Assembly: GCA_963575745.1 (NCBI GenBank)
Contig: CAUYUJ010019115.1
Location: forward strand, 131,041-195,040
Length of the DNA: 64,000 nt
Source: Prorocentrum cordatum
Lineage: Eukaryota; Sar; Dinophyceae; Prorocentrales; Prorocentraceae
Reading direction: 5' to 3'
The position numbers and the translations under genes were made by a program. The notes under the pieces were generated by a model. It saw only the letters and a list, made by a program, of their open reading frames with translations, made no database searches and was not told the origin of the DNA. Positions 33,346 to 43,044 of this stretch are shown in pieces. Within the stretch, counting starts at the first letter, position 1. Every line of letters starts with the position of its first letter.

Positions 33346-33611
33346 CCTCGGTGGGTAGGGGGGGATGCACGCGACAGTCCGCGGGGTCGGGGGGGTCGGG
33401 GTGGGGGGCCTTGTTGGACTAGGTTTCGGTATCGCCTCTTTGAGGGGACGCGGATTTCCTGCTTGGCAGATGTCAGTTGATTGTGGCTTCGTTTGTCGTG
33501 GGGAAACAACAAAAATGCAAGCCGCCCTGCCACGCAGACCTTGGCATGCTTCCACGCCTCAGCGTGCAAACAGAAAGGTTGTGGATTATTCTAATGAGAA
33601 GGGGGAGGATA
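33346..33611. other. Short unique spacer
   Basis: About 265 bp including CATGCTTCCACGCCTCAGCG; nothing recognisable. Confidence 0.4.
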
Positions 33612-33883
33612 TTAAGCATGATGTTGATGATGCTGGTGCTGATGCTGATGCTGACGACGATGACGATGGCGATGACGGCTACCATGGCGACGATGATGCT
33701 GTTGATGCCGATGCTGATGACGATGCTGTTGATGATGCTGATGATGATGCTGATGATGATGATGCTGGTACTGATGATGGTGATTACGCTGATGCTGATG
33801 ACGAAGATGATGGTGATGATGCGGATGAGGACGACGACGCCATCGCTGCTGTTGATGGTGATGCTGAGGCAGATGATGATGCC

Positions 33884-33953
<70 letters not shown>

Positions 33954-34127
33954 GTGATGATGAGGCGTATGCTGATGATGATGCTGCTGATGATGATGAT
34001 GTTGAGGATGCTGCTTCTGATGATGGTGATGCTGCTGCTGATGATGACGATGCTGATGATGCTGGCGTCGATGATGCTCATGCGGATGCTGATGATGCTG
34101 ATGATGCTGGTGATGAAGAGGGTACGA
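33612..34127. repeat. GAT/GCT trinucleotide tract 3
   Basis: Composite GATGCTGATGATGATGCTG tract with a pure GAT run at about 33,885-33,955. Same grammar as tracts 1, 2 and 4. Confidence 0.96.
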
Positions 34128-34271
34128 GAACATGATGACGATGGCAGGCAAATGGAGGGGATGGGGTGGGGGCGGAAGCTCCTCTGAAAGGAGGAGACGG
34201 CGAAGAAGATGGTGCGGAAGTTGGAAAGGGAGAATGCGGAATGGGGGTGATGAGGAAGCATGAGGACTGCG

Positions 34272-34855
34272 GCACACTGGGATGATGACGGCGACGACGA
34301 CCACGATGATCCTGCTGATGGTGATGACGACGACGATGCTGATGATGATGATGCCGATGATGACGCTGGTGACGATGATGATGCTGATGCTGGTGCTAAT
34401 GTTGATGATGCTGCTGCTGCTGATGATGATGATGCTAATGATGTCAATGATCATGCTGTTGAAGACGAAGACGATAATGATGCTGATGCCGATGATGTTG
34501 CTGATGCTGAGGCTGATGCTGATGCGGGTGGTCATGATTATGCGGATGATGGTGATGCTGCTGGCGATGGTGTTGATGCTGATGACTATGATGATGCCGA
34601 TGATGATGATGCTGATGCTGATGGTGGTGGTGAGGATAGTTATGATACTGATGATGCTGATGATGCTGACCATGCTGACGATGACGATGCTGATTATGCT
34701 GATGATGCTGATGATGATGATGATGATGCTGTATGGTGATGGCGATGATGAGGATGAGAAGGGGGATGTTGAGGATGACTGTGATGATGATTCTATGGGG
34801 CTCATGCTTGCGGTGACGATGCTCAAGATGACCACGGCGAATGTGATGCTGATGC

Positions 34856-34894
<39 letters not shown>

Positions 34895-35592
34895 GGCGGA
34901 GGCTGATGACGATACTGATTGTGGTGGTTGTGATGATGCTGACGGCAACGAGGAGAATGACTATAAAGAGGAGGACGAGGAGTACGATGAGGAGGAGGAT
35001 GAGGAGGGGGCGGAGGACGAGCAGTGGGAGGAAGGATGGAGACGTGGAGATGGCGCTGGATAATGAATGAGACAGGGTATTACGACGATGATGGTTGCGA
35101 TGGTGGCCGTGGTGATGATGTGGATGATGATGATTGGGATGATGATGCTGCTGCTGACGATGCTGACGCTGATCATGCTGATGATCATGCCGTTGAGGGT
35201 GACGGCGGCAATGATACTGCTGATGGTGGTGGTGGTGGTGATGTTGCTGATGATGCTGCTGATTGGTCATGATGATGCCGATGATGATGATGACGATGAT
35301 GACGACGACTCTGCTGCTGATGCTGATGCTGATGCTGATGTTGATGCTGACGCTGATGCTGCTGATGATGATGCTGATGATGATGATGACGATGTTGGTG
35401 GGAATGGTGATGGTGATGTTGATGATTGTGCTCATGATGATGCTGATGTTGATATTGATGGTGATGATGCTGGTGGTGCTGATGATGATGGTGATGATGC
35501 GGTTGTTGATGATGCTGCTGATGATGATGATTTTGTTGATGGTGATGATGATGATGGTGATGAGGATGGTGATGATTTTGATGACGATGATT

Positions 35593-35640
<48 letters not shown>

Positions 35641-35705
35641 CTGATGATGATGATGCTGATGATGCTGATGATGATGATGATGATGATGATGGTGATGTTG
35701 AGGAG
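34272..35705. repeat. GAT/GCT trinucleotide tract 4
   Basis: About 1.4 kb of GATGATGCTGATGC with interruptions at 34,740-34,840 and 34,965-35,070 (GGA-rich). Frames of 100-700 residues on both strands are entirely Asp, Met, Ile, His or Ser-rich. Confidence 0.95.
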
Positions 35706-35743
35706 GGTAAGGAGGAGGAGCAGGAGGAGGAGGAGAAGGAGGA

Positions 35744-35797
35744 GGCTCAAGCCATTTTTGGCTCAACGGTGTCGTCTCAAACCATATTGGTCTCAAC
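35744..35797 (+). other. Two tandem relics of the dinoflagellate spliced leader
   Basis: The 3' part of the 22-nt dinoflagellate spliced leader is CCATTTTGGCTCAAG. Here GGCTCAAG is followed by CCATTTTTGGCTCAA (35,752-35,766, one extra T). After a nine-base gap comes a more diverged copy, CTCAAACCATATTGGTCTCAA-like (35,776-35,796; read in parts as CTCAAA, CCATATTGG, TCTCAA). GCTCAAG joined to CCATTTTGG is the known junction left when a trans-spliced mRNA is reverse-transcribed, reinserted and trans-spliced again. The PPR-like frame starts just downstream, supporting a retroposed mRNA copy that passed through the cycle more than once. Confidence 0.75.
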
Positions 35798-35818
35798 CAG
35801 CAGTGGTGCCATGTCTTT

Positions 35819-36180
35819 TTGGACGCATCTTTTTGGATGCTAGGCCTCGGTCGACGGTCTCGAGCAGGCGCTATCTCGTTCGAGGTGTTGATCAGGAAGT
35901 GCGGTCGGACAATACAATGGAGCGCAGCACTGCAGTTGCTCCGCGAAGGAATTCAATTAGGTGTGCAGCTCGCCCTATGTCACTACATCGCGGCTGTCAG
36001 CGCATGCAGGAGTGGTGGGCAATGGCAACCCGCACTGTCGGTGCTCAGCGAGATGTGGGAGGCGAAGCTGGAAGCCAACGTCATCCATACTACAATGCTG
36101 GTCGCTGCGCGTGCGAAGCGGGCGCGTCCCTGGCGCGCCACGGGGCGCTCCGCGACGGCTCCAGCGGGTCTTACCAGATG
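35819..36180 (+). pseudogene. Retroposed PPR protein fragment
   Basis: The frame contains two adjacent ~35-residue pentatricopeptide repeats. The first covers FEVLIRKCGR to LALCHY; the second reads YIAAVSACRSGGQWQ, PALSVLSEMWEAKLEAN, VIHT. These match the typical dinoflagellate PPR pattern (AISACEKGGQW, AL.LL.EM). PPR proteins bind organelle RNA. The copy is broken: the ATG at 35,811 is out of frame and soon stops, the PPR frame itself has no ATG, and after VAARAKRARPW (about 36,135) the sequence turns into CCAAGACGGCC repeat. The spliced-leader relics just upstream indicate origin from an mRNA. Expression is unlikely. Confidence 0.8.
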
Positions 36181-36415
36181 GCCCCAAGACGGCCTCAGAC
36201 GGCCCCAGCACGGATCTGATACGCTCCAGACGGCGCCAGAATGGCACAAGAGGACCCGAATAGAGCATCATGGCGGCCCAAGAGGGCCCGAAGACCAGCC
36301 AGGAGTATACACAGAGGGCCCACGAGGACCTTGATGACGGCCCGTCGATGCCCACATTCAACAACATCATTTGGTTTCGGTTGTCTAAACAGTGCTTGCT
36401 CTTTTGGGGCTCTTA
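36181..36415. other. CCAAGACGGCC spacer
   Basis: Continuation of the PPR frame into the dispersed repeat, then short unique sequence; nothing recognisable. Confidence 0.45.
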
Positions 36416-36439
36416 CTTCTGTTGCAAGGAACTGTGCCG

Positions 36440-36660
36440 TGTCGTCGGTCTGGCGGCTACGTGGCCGCCGTCGCCGCCCCGCCGCCGCCTCGTCGCCGCT
36501 CGTCGTCAGGTCCGTGTCTTCGGTCTGGCGGCTATGTAGCCGCCCCGTCGCCGCTTCGTCGCCGCCCGTCGTCTGGGCCGAGTCTTCGGTCTGGCGGCTA
36601 TGTGGCCGCCGTCGCCGCCCTGTCGCCGCCTCGTCGCCGCCTCGTCGCTGTTGCGGCGAG
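36440..36660. repeat. 66-75-bp GTCGCCGCC repeat, three copies
   Basis: CGGTCTGGCGGCTA(C/T)GT(G/A)GC recurs at 36,446, 36,521 and 36,587, each followed by a CCGTCGCCGCC run. No gene. Confidence 0.88.
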
Positions 36661-36669
36661 CTTTTTGAT

Positions 36670-37594
36670 CGCTCACAACAGAAAGTGCACACCAAATGTA
36701 TTGTCCTTGCCAGCGAGTTTTAGGATCTAGCACCCCCCGAGGTCGGGGTTGTTCGTTTCCCCCTGGGGATGTGCAATTTACGTATGATGCTGCCCCATCG
36801 TTCATTCTAAATATGAGCTCTTACCATTCTAGCCAAGCCGGGTTCGCCATCCTGTCGACACAAAACCATATGCGCGCTCACTCGTTTATGAACAGTTTTC
36901 AAGTTGCAAGAACCCCTTGCAGAACACGGGACGAAGTGTACACGCGCGCGTCGTCGCGCGCGCATGCCGGAGATTCAACAGTTTGAGGTTTCGCAGTGAT
37001 TTTCAAATCGGGGTTCCCGAAGAACACATATGGTTGTGACCCTGGATGTTTCAAAAAGGGTCTGCGCGCGCGCTCTTGCGAATCTAGACGCTTCGCGTAA
37101 CCCCACCAGTTCGTAGCCCCCCTGGCTCAAACCGTCTCTGGGCCCTGGCCCCTCGGCCGGGTCTCCCAGCCCAAGGGGGTATCCCCTAGGAGTTTGCGGG
37201 CCGCGCGCTGCCCCCGGGCCGCGCTTCGGCCATATCAGACTCCCTGGATTACACCTCCCCCAGCGGCGCGGCGCGGCAGCCAGCCTGCCAGGTCAGGCTT
37301 AGCATGGATGGGAACCCGATCGGTGACAGATCTAGGATCCCTGGGACCCTGCGGGTGAAGATGGAAGCCTAGTCGAGGGCCAGGGGGCCCACGTACTGGC
37401 TGGTTCAAGCACTCCTCCCCCAGGATCACAGGATACCATCCCTCCAGGGCAGCCGTCGCCCCTCGCTCCTTGGGACCCTCCGGGCTCGATCGGTCCGATC
37501 GCGTCCGAGGATCCCTTGATCGTACCCGTCAACTCAGCAGACACACGAGAACAATCGGCCTTCAGCCGGACGGAAGTTGAGGGTGCCACGGTGA
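36670..37594 (+). other. Mostly unassigned; possible 5' part of the following coding block
   Basis: 36,670-37,070 is AT-richer with no gene seen. At 37,086 lies another GACGCTTCGCGT motif followed by AACCCCACCAG. From about 37,410 a proline-rich frame (AGSSTPPPGSQDTIPPGQPS) looks coding and runs to a stop near 37,605, overlapping the frame that opens at 37,595. A frame change or small intron near GGTGAGCGCAG (37,590-37,600) could join them. Confidence 0.4.
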
Positions 37595-38888
37595 GCGCAG
37601 GAAGACAGTGACACTGCGACCTTCAGTCGCTTCCCTGGGTTTGATATTGACAGCAATGACTCTTTCCCGCCAGATCTGTTTCCCTCCTTTACCCCGACGC
37701 TTCCTCTGCCCCTGGCTGGGCGTCCAATCTCTATCTCTCCTGGCGGTGAAGGGCAGGACTGGATCGCGCGCGGCGATACCAGGACCACGGGGGGCCTTGG
37801 CCCCATTCCTGATGAAGAGCATCCCCCGAGAGGCTCAGGCCCATTCGGGCCGCGCAGGAGCTCCCGCCAGAGAGGCGCTCTCGAAGATCGGCCCAGGAGC
37901 TTGACCGACGAGGGTGGGTGGCCCATGCTTGAGGCTGCCCAGGGGGGTGACTGCGGTGATGATGGGTGGGTGGACGGACCGCCGTCCGCTCACGTCCCCG
38001 ATCCACATCCCATTGGCTCACGCCCCCACTCCGCCGACCGCCCTCCCTTGGACGCTTCAATACAGAGAGGAGCAGCCTTCAGCTGCGAAGGGGCCGATCC
38101 TTCGACCGTGGAGGCCGTCGTCCCGGTCGCGCAGCCGACCCCTCCCACTGATGTGAGCCGACGTCAAGACGGCTCCCGCCTTCCGCCCGCCGCCTCCCCC
38201 GGGCACGACAGTGTTGTGCACGCAGAAGACGGGCCTTCAGCCCGGGGAGCGCCGTGCGAGACAGCAGGAGTGGACGAGCCTGTAGCTCGGGATTCTTTAA
38301 ATGGACAGATGGGCGTTGCACGGCTGCCAATCAGCTCCTTGGTCATCTCTGTAATCCCGATGACTCCCGTCCTTCATCCGCCCCCCAAGCTGACAGTCAC
38401 AGACGGGACGAGCCTTCAGCTCGGGAGTCGCAGGCGGGGCGAGCCTTCAGCTCGAGTCTCCAAGGCGTATCTGACAGTTACAGAAGGGGCGAGCCTTCAG
38501 CTCGAGAACCAGAGACGATGCCCATGGATGCCGAAAGCGCCGCAGAGACTGTGGCCATGAGTGGCGGCGGCATTGAGCCCCCAGCCATCCCTGGTGAAGC
38601 AACTCAGGGCCTCCCTCAGCAGGCGGACTCCCAGACCAGCGGCGGGCGCACGGCCGACGCCGCCGACGTAGCCACGGAAGCGCCAGGCTCCGCAACGGGG
38701 CCGACCCAGAGAGGACGCGTCGAGGATGGTGCGGCTGGCACAGCCGGCGCTACAGGCGATCTAGGTGGCTGCCGCCATGACACCGCCGCTCCCCTCCCTG
38801 GAGACATGGGCGCCACGACGGCAGTAGCACCCAGCCCCCATGTCGTTGACCTCGCCGATGGGACTGGCCTTCAGCCAGGAAGAAATGA
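37556..38888 (+). repeat. Family of eight CTTCA-loop mini-hairpins
   Basis: Each is a perfect 4-5-bp stem around the loop CTTCA: 37,556-37,568 (CGGC/GCCG), 37,616-37,630 (GCGAC/GTCGC), 38,072-38,086 (GCAGC/GCTGC), 38,230-38,244 (CGGGC/GCCCG), 38,409-38,423, 38,440-38,454 and 38,490-38,504 (CGAGC/GCTCG), and 38,874-38,888 (CTGGC/GCCAG). A variant with loop CTGTA and CGAGC stem lies at 38,275-38,289. Stems differ but stay complementary. In the likely reading frames the motif is read in all three phases (as AFSR/TFSR/AFSC, PSAR, and LQL/LQP), so peptide sequence is not what is conserved. I did not find the motif elsewhere in the window. Confidence 0.8.
37595..38520 (+). CDS. Proline/acid-rich N-terminal segment of the 16-kb coding block
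   Basis: Frame open from just after the TGA at 37,592; residues FPGFDIDSNDSFPPDLFPSF, then LAGRPISISPGGEGQDWIAR. Composition is low-complexity but protein-like (Pro, Gly, Ser, Asp, Arg) and unlike the repeat frames upstream. No ATG near the beginning, so it is an internal exon or its start is missing. Its coding appearance ends around 38,505-38,520, where the next block continues one frame over; formally it remains open to 38,560. Seven of the CTTCA hairpins and a variant lie inside or just before it. No domain recognised; probably a disordered region. Confidence 0.45.
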
Positions 38889-39510
38889 GCAGGAAACGGT
38901 TGGGGTGGACGCGACGAGCGTACTGAATGCTGCGCTCGACAGGGGCTACAGAGCGGCGCGTCTCGCTACAGACAGCGCCGAAACGAACGGCCACGGCCAA
39001 TCCTCCCTGGTAGCGACGACGGCTGTATCCACGGGTCGACCCCGCACGTCCGACGCCAGCAGGGTCCCATCTGACCCTGCCCACGAAGTGGGCTCCCTGG
39101 TCGATCTGATCGATCGCGTCGGACCTCTGATCGTCGTCGCTGGACCGCCCTGCGTCTCCCTCTCCTCGCCTACCCGCCCCCCCCCCATCCACTCCTCTCC
39201 TGGCCCTCCCCCTGGTTTAGAACATCCAGACGCCATTCCGGGCGGCAGTGGCCATGGCCGCGAAGACCCGTCCCAAGGGGTGGGCCGTGGGCCCCTCATC
39301 AGGACTGCCAGCGGTTCTCCGTTCGTGTTGAGGCGTGCGGCTCCCAGAACGCCCAGTGCGCCCATCTCACTCCCTTTCCCTTCTCCAGACCTAGCCCTGG
39401 AGGAGGAACTTCGGATGGCGAGCCAGGGTGCCCCCACTGACGCGGAGGATGGCACCAGCCAGGCCCATAGAGAGAGGGTGCAGTACGCAACCGACCTGCA
39501 TGCTCGATGA
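38521..39510 (+). CDS. Low-complexity linker segment of the coding block
   Basis: In the frame used by the RING protein downstream. It reads MPMDAESAAETVAMSGGG onward, with Ala/Gly/Thr/Asp-rich stretches, then VGSLVDLIDRVGPLIVVAG and a Pro-rich part (RPPPIHSSPGPPPG), and stops at a TGA (39,508-39,510). Likely a disordered region. The frame is also open upstream to 38,254, but there the adjacent frame looks more coding. Whether the TGA is a true end, lies in an intron or is a lesion cannot be told from sequence. Confidence 0.45.
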   Translation, partial: PMDAESAAETVAMSGGGIEPPAIPGEATQGLPQQADSQTSGGRTADAADVATEAPGSATGPTQRGRVEDGAAGTAGATGDLGGCRHDTAAPLPGDMGATTAVAPSPHVVDLADGTGLQPGRNEQETVGVDATSVLNAALDRGYRAARLATDSAETNGHGQSSLVATTAVSTGRPRTSDASRVPSDPAHEVGSLVDLIDRVGPLIVVAGPPCVSLSSPTRPPPIHSSPGPPPGLEHPDAIPGGSGHGREDPSQGVGRGPLIRTASGSPFVLRRAAPRTPSAPISLPFPSPDLALEEELRMASQGAPTDAEDGTSQAHRERVQYATDLHAR

Positions 39511-39951
39511 ATGGACGCCGCCGGACACACGAACGCAGACTGGGCAGTCAGTCGGGAGACTGACGGACCCATGCGTGGGCCGCGCGTTGCTGACCCTAGG
39601 GTCACAGGCAGGGGAGGCACCATGAATGGCCCCCGTCGCCACCTAGTGCGCATTGACGGCCCCTGGCGTGAAATCCCCGACCGAGGGGCACCTAGAACCG
39701 CCGACCAAACCAGTAACCTGGAGCTCCTCACCCACCACGCGTGGATGGGGGCATCGCCCTGGTCATCTTGGTATACGGGAAGGCAGCCCCCTGCCAGCGG
39801 TCCCAAACGGCGCTCTCCTCCCCGGGTTCGGATCTCAGCGAGCCACCTCGGCACCGGCCCTCGCCATCATGGACCTCTCCTGGCTGGTCTGGTCAGTCAC
39901 AGGCGGATCCACGAAGGGCGCTAAGGGGGTACTCAACCTGATCCGACGCAG
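39511..39951 (+). other. Ambiguous 440-bp gap between coding segments
   Basis: All three plus frames are partly open. The frame shared with both neighbours has stops at 39,508 and 39,922. A second frame has a plausible tail (MDLSWLVWSVTGGSTKG) ending at 39,958. It may contain an intron; CGACGCAG followed by GTGCTAG at 39,944-39,957 could be either splice site. I do not assign a product. Confidence 0.35.
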
Positions 39952-42900
39952 GTGCTAGCCTTCCGCTTCGCGAGTGTCGCTCATGACCCCTGTGTAAGGT
40001 TGGAAAGACTGGGCGCGGACGATCCCTCCGTGGTGGAAATGCAACTAGCACGTCTCGAGTACGCCGTCACGACGACCGCAGCACACCATTGCGACATCGG
40101 GATGGGGCCCCCGAGTGGATACGACACGGACAACATGCTCTCGCCCACCAGGCCTCCCCGTGATGCTGTGCCACTGCGCAGCAGCGGCCCCAGCCGGCCA
40201 GACGGTGCCCAAGACCCCATGAACGACGAGACCAGGGCGTGCGCGTACAGAGTCCTAATCCACGAGCGCAGGCAAAACATAGTTCACTTTCCGGACCACA
40301 GGGGCATCAGACATTGGGCCACCAGGAGGAGCAATCTCGAACGGGTTGGCGACGACGTACACTCGAGACAACAATCAGGTAGAGGCCCCGTGCCATGGGC
40401 AGAGCCAGCTCTAACAGGAGTAACGGCCTGCACAACTGGCATCCCCGGGGTACCGATCCAAGGTGGCGACAGAAACGACAGTGCGTGGCCCTGGTCCACC
40501 ACGGCGCACCGCCTGCTGCTACGGGATTTCTTTTGCCCGACTCAACGGTGCGACTTCTGCGGATCGTGGATGCTTCGAGGCCCGGTGGGCCGACATTGCA
40601 TCACCTGCCAGAGGTTGGCCAACCCGTGGAGCTACAGCGAAGGCGAGCAGCAGTCGGGCGACCCCCACCAGGTTCACCCCCGCGCGGAAACGGGCCAGCC
40701 GCTCAACAGGCACGCCCTCGACCTCCTTGACAGCGCCCTGCAACTTCAGCTGGTCAGGGCAGGCATGCGATACGCCCCAATCGCAGAGCATCTCTACTTT
40801 CCAGCTCAGCCGGGCCCCACGGATTTTACCCCGACCTGGCTCGTGGGCGAGCTTCTGGGAGCCTGGAGGCACATGGCGTCCCAACCCGACACCTGGGCCA
40901 ACAGCGGCTTCATCGACAGAGCGGACTTTGGAGATGAGATGCAACTGCGCCCAGCAGTGGCCACCCTTGCGCTGCTTTGCTCCGCGCCAGAGTCCTGGGC
41001 CCTTGGGGCCTGCTTAGGAGTGCGCCGAGTCTTTAGGACGTGCCCCGATGGGCGGCTTGGCGGTCGGTTCCCACCGCAGCTCTATCGCGAAGATCCAATC
41101 GCGCACCCACCACCGCATTGGAGGGGTCCCCCAATGAACAGGCCAACCACGACGATCACCATAGGGCCGAACACATTTGTGGACCTGGATGATCTGAGCT
41201 GGCTGAACAACACCATTGGCGGCGACTACCTCGACCAGGCAATGAGCGATACCCGAAACGACGTAGACCTGAGTAGGCGCTGGTGGCACGCCAGAGACAG
41301 CCCCCACGCTCAGGCAGCTGAGGTCATGAGAGGTGCGCTACAGGCCGCAGCCCGCGCCGATTGGCGCCCGCTACATGCCCACATAGGACAAGGACCCCCC
41401 CTGGGAAACCTCGTTACAGATGCCGTCATCCGACGCTTAGGTGCAGACAGCTGGGCTCGAGATCACGCGCGCGCGGACCGACCCAGCGGCGGGGGCGCTC
41501 CCACGGGCGCGGACGGCCCCAGGGATGGCGGAAGAAGCTCTAATAGCGGAGGTGGAAGCAGAGGACCAGCCCTATATTGGCCTCCCCCTGATCCCGTGCA
41601 AGGCCTCTCCCCCGCTGAACTAGCCCAGCGAGGAGCTTTTGTCGACGAGGTCCACCGAATCAGAAGAACGGTGGCCAGTAACACCGTCACCCCAGGCATG
41701 CAGTGGAGCCGGATCCTGGTTCCTTTCCTGGTCCCTTTCATCTGGGGCACTGCCACGAGCAGGGGTCGCATCGTTCTCGAGCAGGCGTTTAGGTCCACCA
41801 ATATCAATGCCAACATCATCGACCGGGCAGCCGCGTGGTGGAGAGCGCGAGGCGTCCTGTCGTATAGGGGCGCCCAGGTAGTCCTTGCTGCAGAGGCAGA
41901 CACCTTCTCCAGGGCCATTGGATCCGCATTTGGCGCGCCCAAAGCGGGCAGTTACATCGCGCCACGGCTTCAGGAGTGGATGATGGAGCACCTAGACGCG
42001 AGTGACTCCCTCCAGTCCGCCATCTTGTCAGGGGATCGGCAGGCAGTCGAAGCGGGAGCGAGAGCGCGAGCAGAGCGGGCCAGGGCCGAACAGAGAACGA
42101 ATCTGAGGAACCAAGGACCGATGCACGTAGGAAGGGCGCAGCGTGGAGCAGAGGCCGCGGCGGCGGATGCTGCGAGCGCGACCACTCCTTGGCACGCAGA
42201 CATACGACAACTGCTCAATCGGGCGCAAGGTGCTCTCCCCCAGGGTAGACTACCACCAGGCAGCACGAGAGAGGAGCACCTGGACAGGCTCATCCGCACG
42301 CTAGACGCCAGGCAGCGAGATGAAGAAGGCGCAGGCAGGGGCACCATGCCCGCCCCCGAAGGAAGGACCTCCGTCAACGGCGATCAGGCGCAGTGCCTCG
42401 CAAAGAGCATGCTGCTAGACCACAGAGCCAATGGTCAACCAGGCTCCTGGATCTCTAAAGCCCTGTGGCTCTGCCTGGCCCCGCATTACTTCCCTCTCCT
42501 GAGGCCAATACTGACGGTGCGAGTGCTGGACTCCCGGCCCTACGACGCACTATATCTGTGGATGACGAGAGCTGAAATGCACGCACCAGAAGACGTGGTC
42601 ACCTGCCTCAACAGAGAGGTGCCAGGGGCCAATCTGACGCCATACTCCGACCTCAGCAACGTGCAAATCCAGGCCCTCATCAGTCACCTAGGCGAGGAGG
42701 CCTGTCTGACGCATCTTGAGGCGAGCGTCTCCGCCAGAGCCCTCATCGAGAGCCTGGGAGACGGCCTTGCCCGGATCGGCCAGCCCCCTGGAGACAACCC
42801 CAGACTCCCCCCAGAGAACATGGATGCCGTAGAGGTCCCCTCCTGGGATCTCGAGGAAGGCACTCCCTTATGCATGATCTGCAGCGAGGACATTCTGGGT

Positions 42901-43044
42901 ACCGCGGAAGTCCTCATGCCATGCGGCCATGTGTTCCATGGTGAGTGTCTGAGTCAGTGGAGTGAGCCAGCCGACCCAGGCCCATACCTATGGAAGATGC
43001 TTCCCAGTAAACTGCCCCAACTGCCGTTCGAACGACAGGGGTAG
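39952..43044 (+). CDS. Large protein with zinc-ribbon-like and RING-H2 motifs
   Basis: About 1,030 residues open. The first codon here is GTG; the first ATG is at 40,039, and the frame is open back to 39,925, so this may be an exon. Around 40,530-40,630 a Cys cluster (CPTQRCDFCGSW, then HCITCQR) looks like a zinc ribbon. The middle is Arg/Ala/Gly-rich with a helical region near 42,000-42,330. At the C-terminus, CMIC (42,871), MPCGHVFHGECLSQW (to 42,960) supplies six of the eight RING-H2 ligands. The last CxxC is absent from this frame but present as CPNCRSN at 43,013 in the next, so an indel, intron or frameshift lies between 42,960 and 43,013. A RING-H2 suggests E3 ubiquitin ligase activity; substrates unknown. 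Confidence 0.65.
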   Translation: MLAFRFASVAHDPCVRLERLGADDPSVVEMQLARLEYAVTTTAAHHCDIGMGPPSGYDTDNMLSPTRPPRDAVPLRSSGPSRPDGAQDPMNDETRACAYRVLIHERRQNIVHFPDHRGIRHWATRRSNLERVGDDVHSRQQSGRGPVPWAEPALTGVTACTTGIPGVPIQGGDRNDSAWPWSTTAHRLLLRDFFCPTQRCDFCGSWMLRGPVGRHCITCQRLANPWSYSEGEQQSGDPHQVHPRAETGQPLNRHALDLLDSALQLQLVRAGMRYAPIAEHLYFPAQPGPTDFTPTWLVGELLGAWRHMASQPDTWANSGFIDRADFGDEMQLRPAVATLALLCSAPESWALGACLGVRRVFRTCPDGRLGGRFPPQLYREDPIAHPPPHWRGPPMNRPTTTITIGPNTFVDLDDLSWLNNTIGGDYLDQAMSDTRNDVDLSRRWWHARDSPHAQAAEVMRGALQAAARADWRPLHAHIGQGPPLGNLVTDAVIRRLGADSWARDHARADRPSGGGAPTGADGPRDGGRSSNSGGGSRGPALYWPPPDPVQGLSPAELAQRGAFVDEVHRIRRTVASNTVTPGMQWSRILVPFLVPFIWGTATSRGRIVLEQAFRSTNINANIIDRAAAWWRARGVLSYRGAQVVLAAEADTFSRAIGSAFGAPKAGSYIAPRLQEWMMEHLDASDSLQSAILSGDRQAVEAGARARAERARAEQRTNLRNQGPMHVGRAQRGAEAAAADAASATTPWHADIRQLLNRAQGALPQGRLPPGSTREEHLDRLIRTLDARQRDEEGAGRGTMPAPEGRTSVNGDQAQCLAKSMLLDHRANGQPGSWISKALWLCLAPHYFPLLRPILTVRVLDSRPYDALYLWMTRAEMHAPEDVVTCLNREVPGANLTPYSDLSNVQIQALISHLGEEACLTHLEASVSARALIESLGDGLARIGQPPGDNPRLPPENMDAVEVPSWDLEEGTPLCMICSEDILGTAEVLMPCGHVFHGECLSQWSEPADPGPYLWKMLPSKLPQLPFERQG

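Noticed and set aside
32554-33555. 333-residue minus-strand ORF with 21-residue repeats
   Set aside because: Starts at a non-ATG codon, spans a 63-bp minisatellite plus CTTGGG repeat, and its unique parts have no protein-like features.
31860-35750. Asp-, Met-, Ile- and His-rich ORFs, including one of about 700 residues on the minus strand
   Set aside because: All derive from GAT/GCT repeats, which rarely contain stop codons in any frame.
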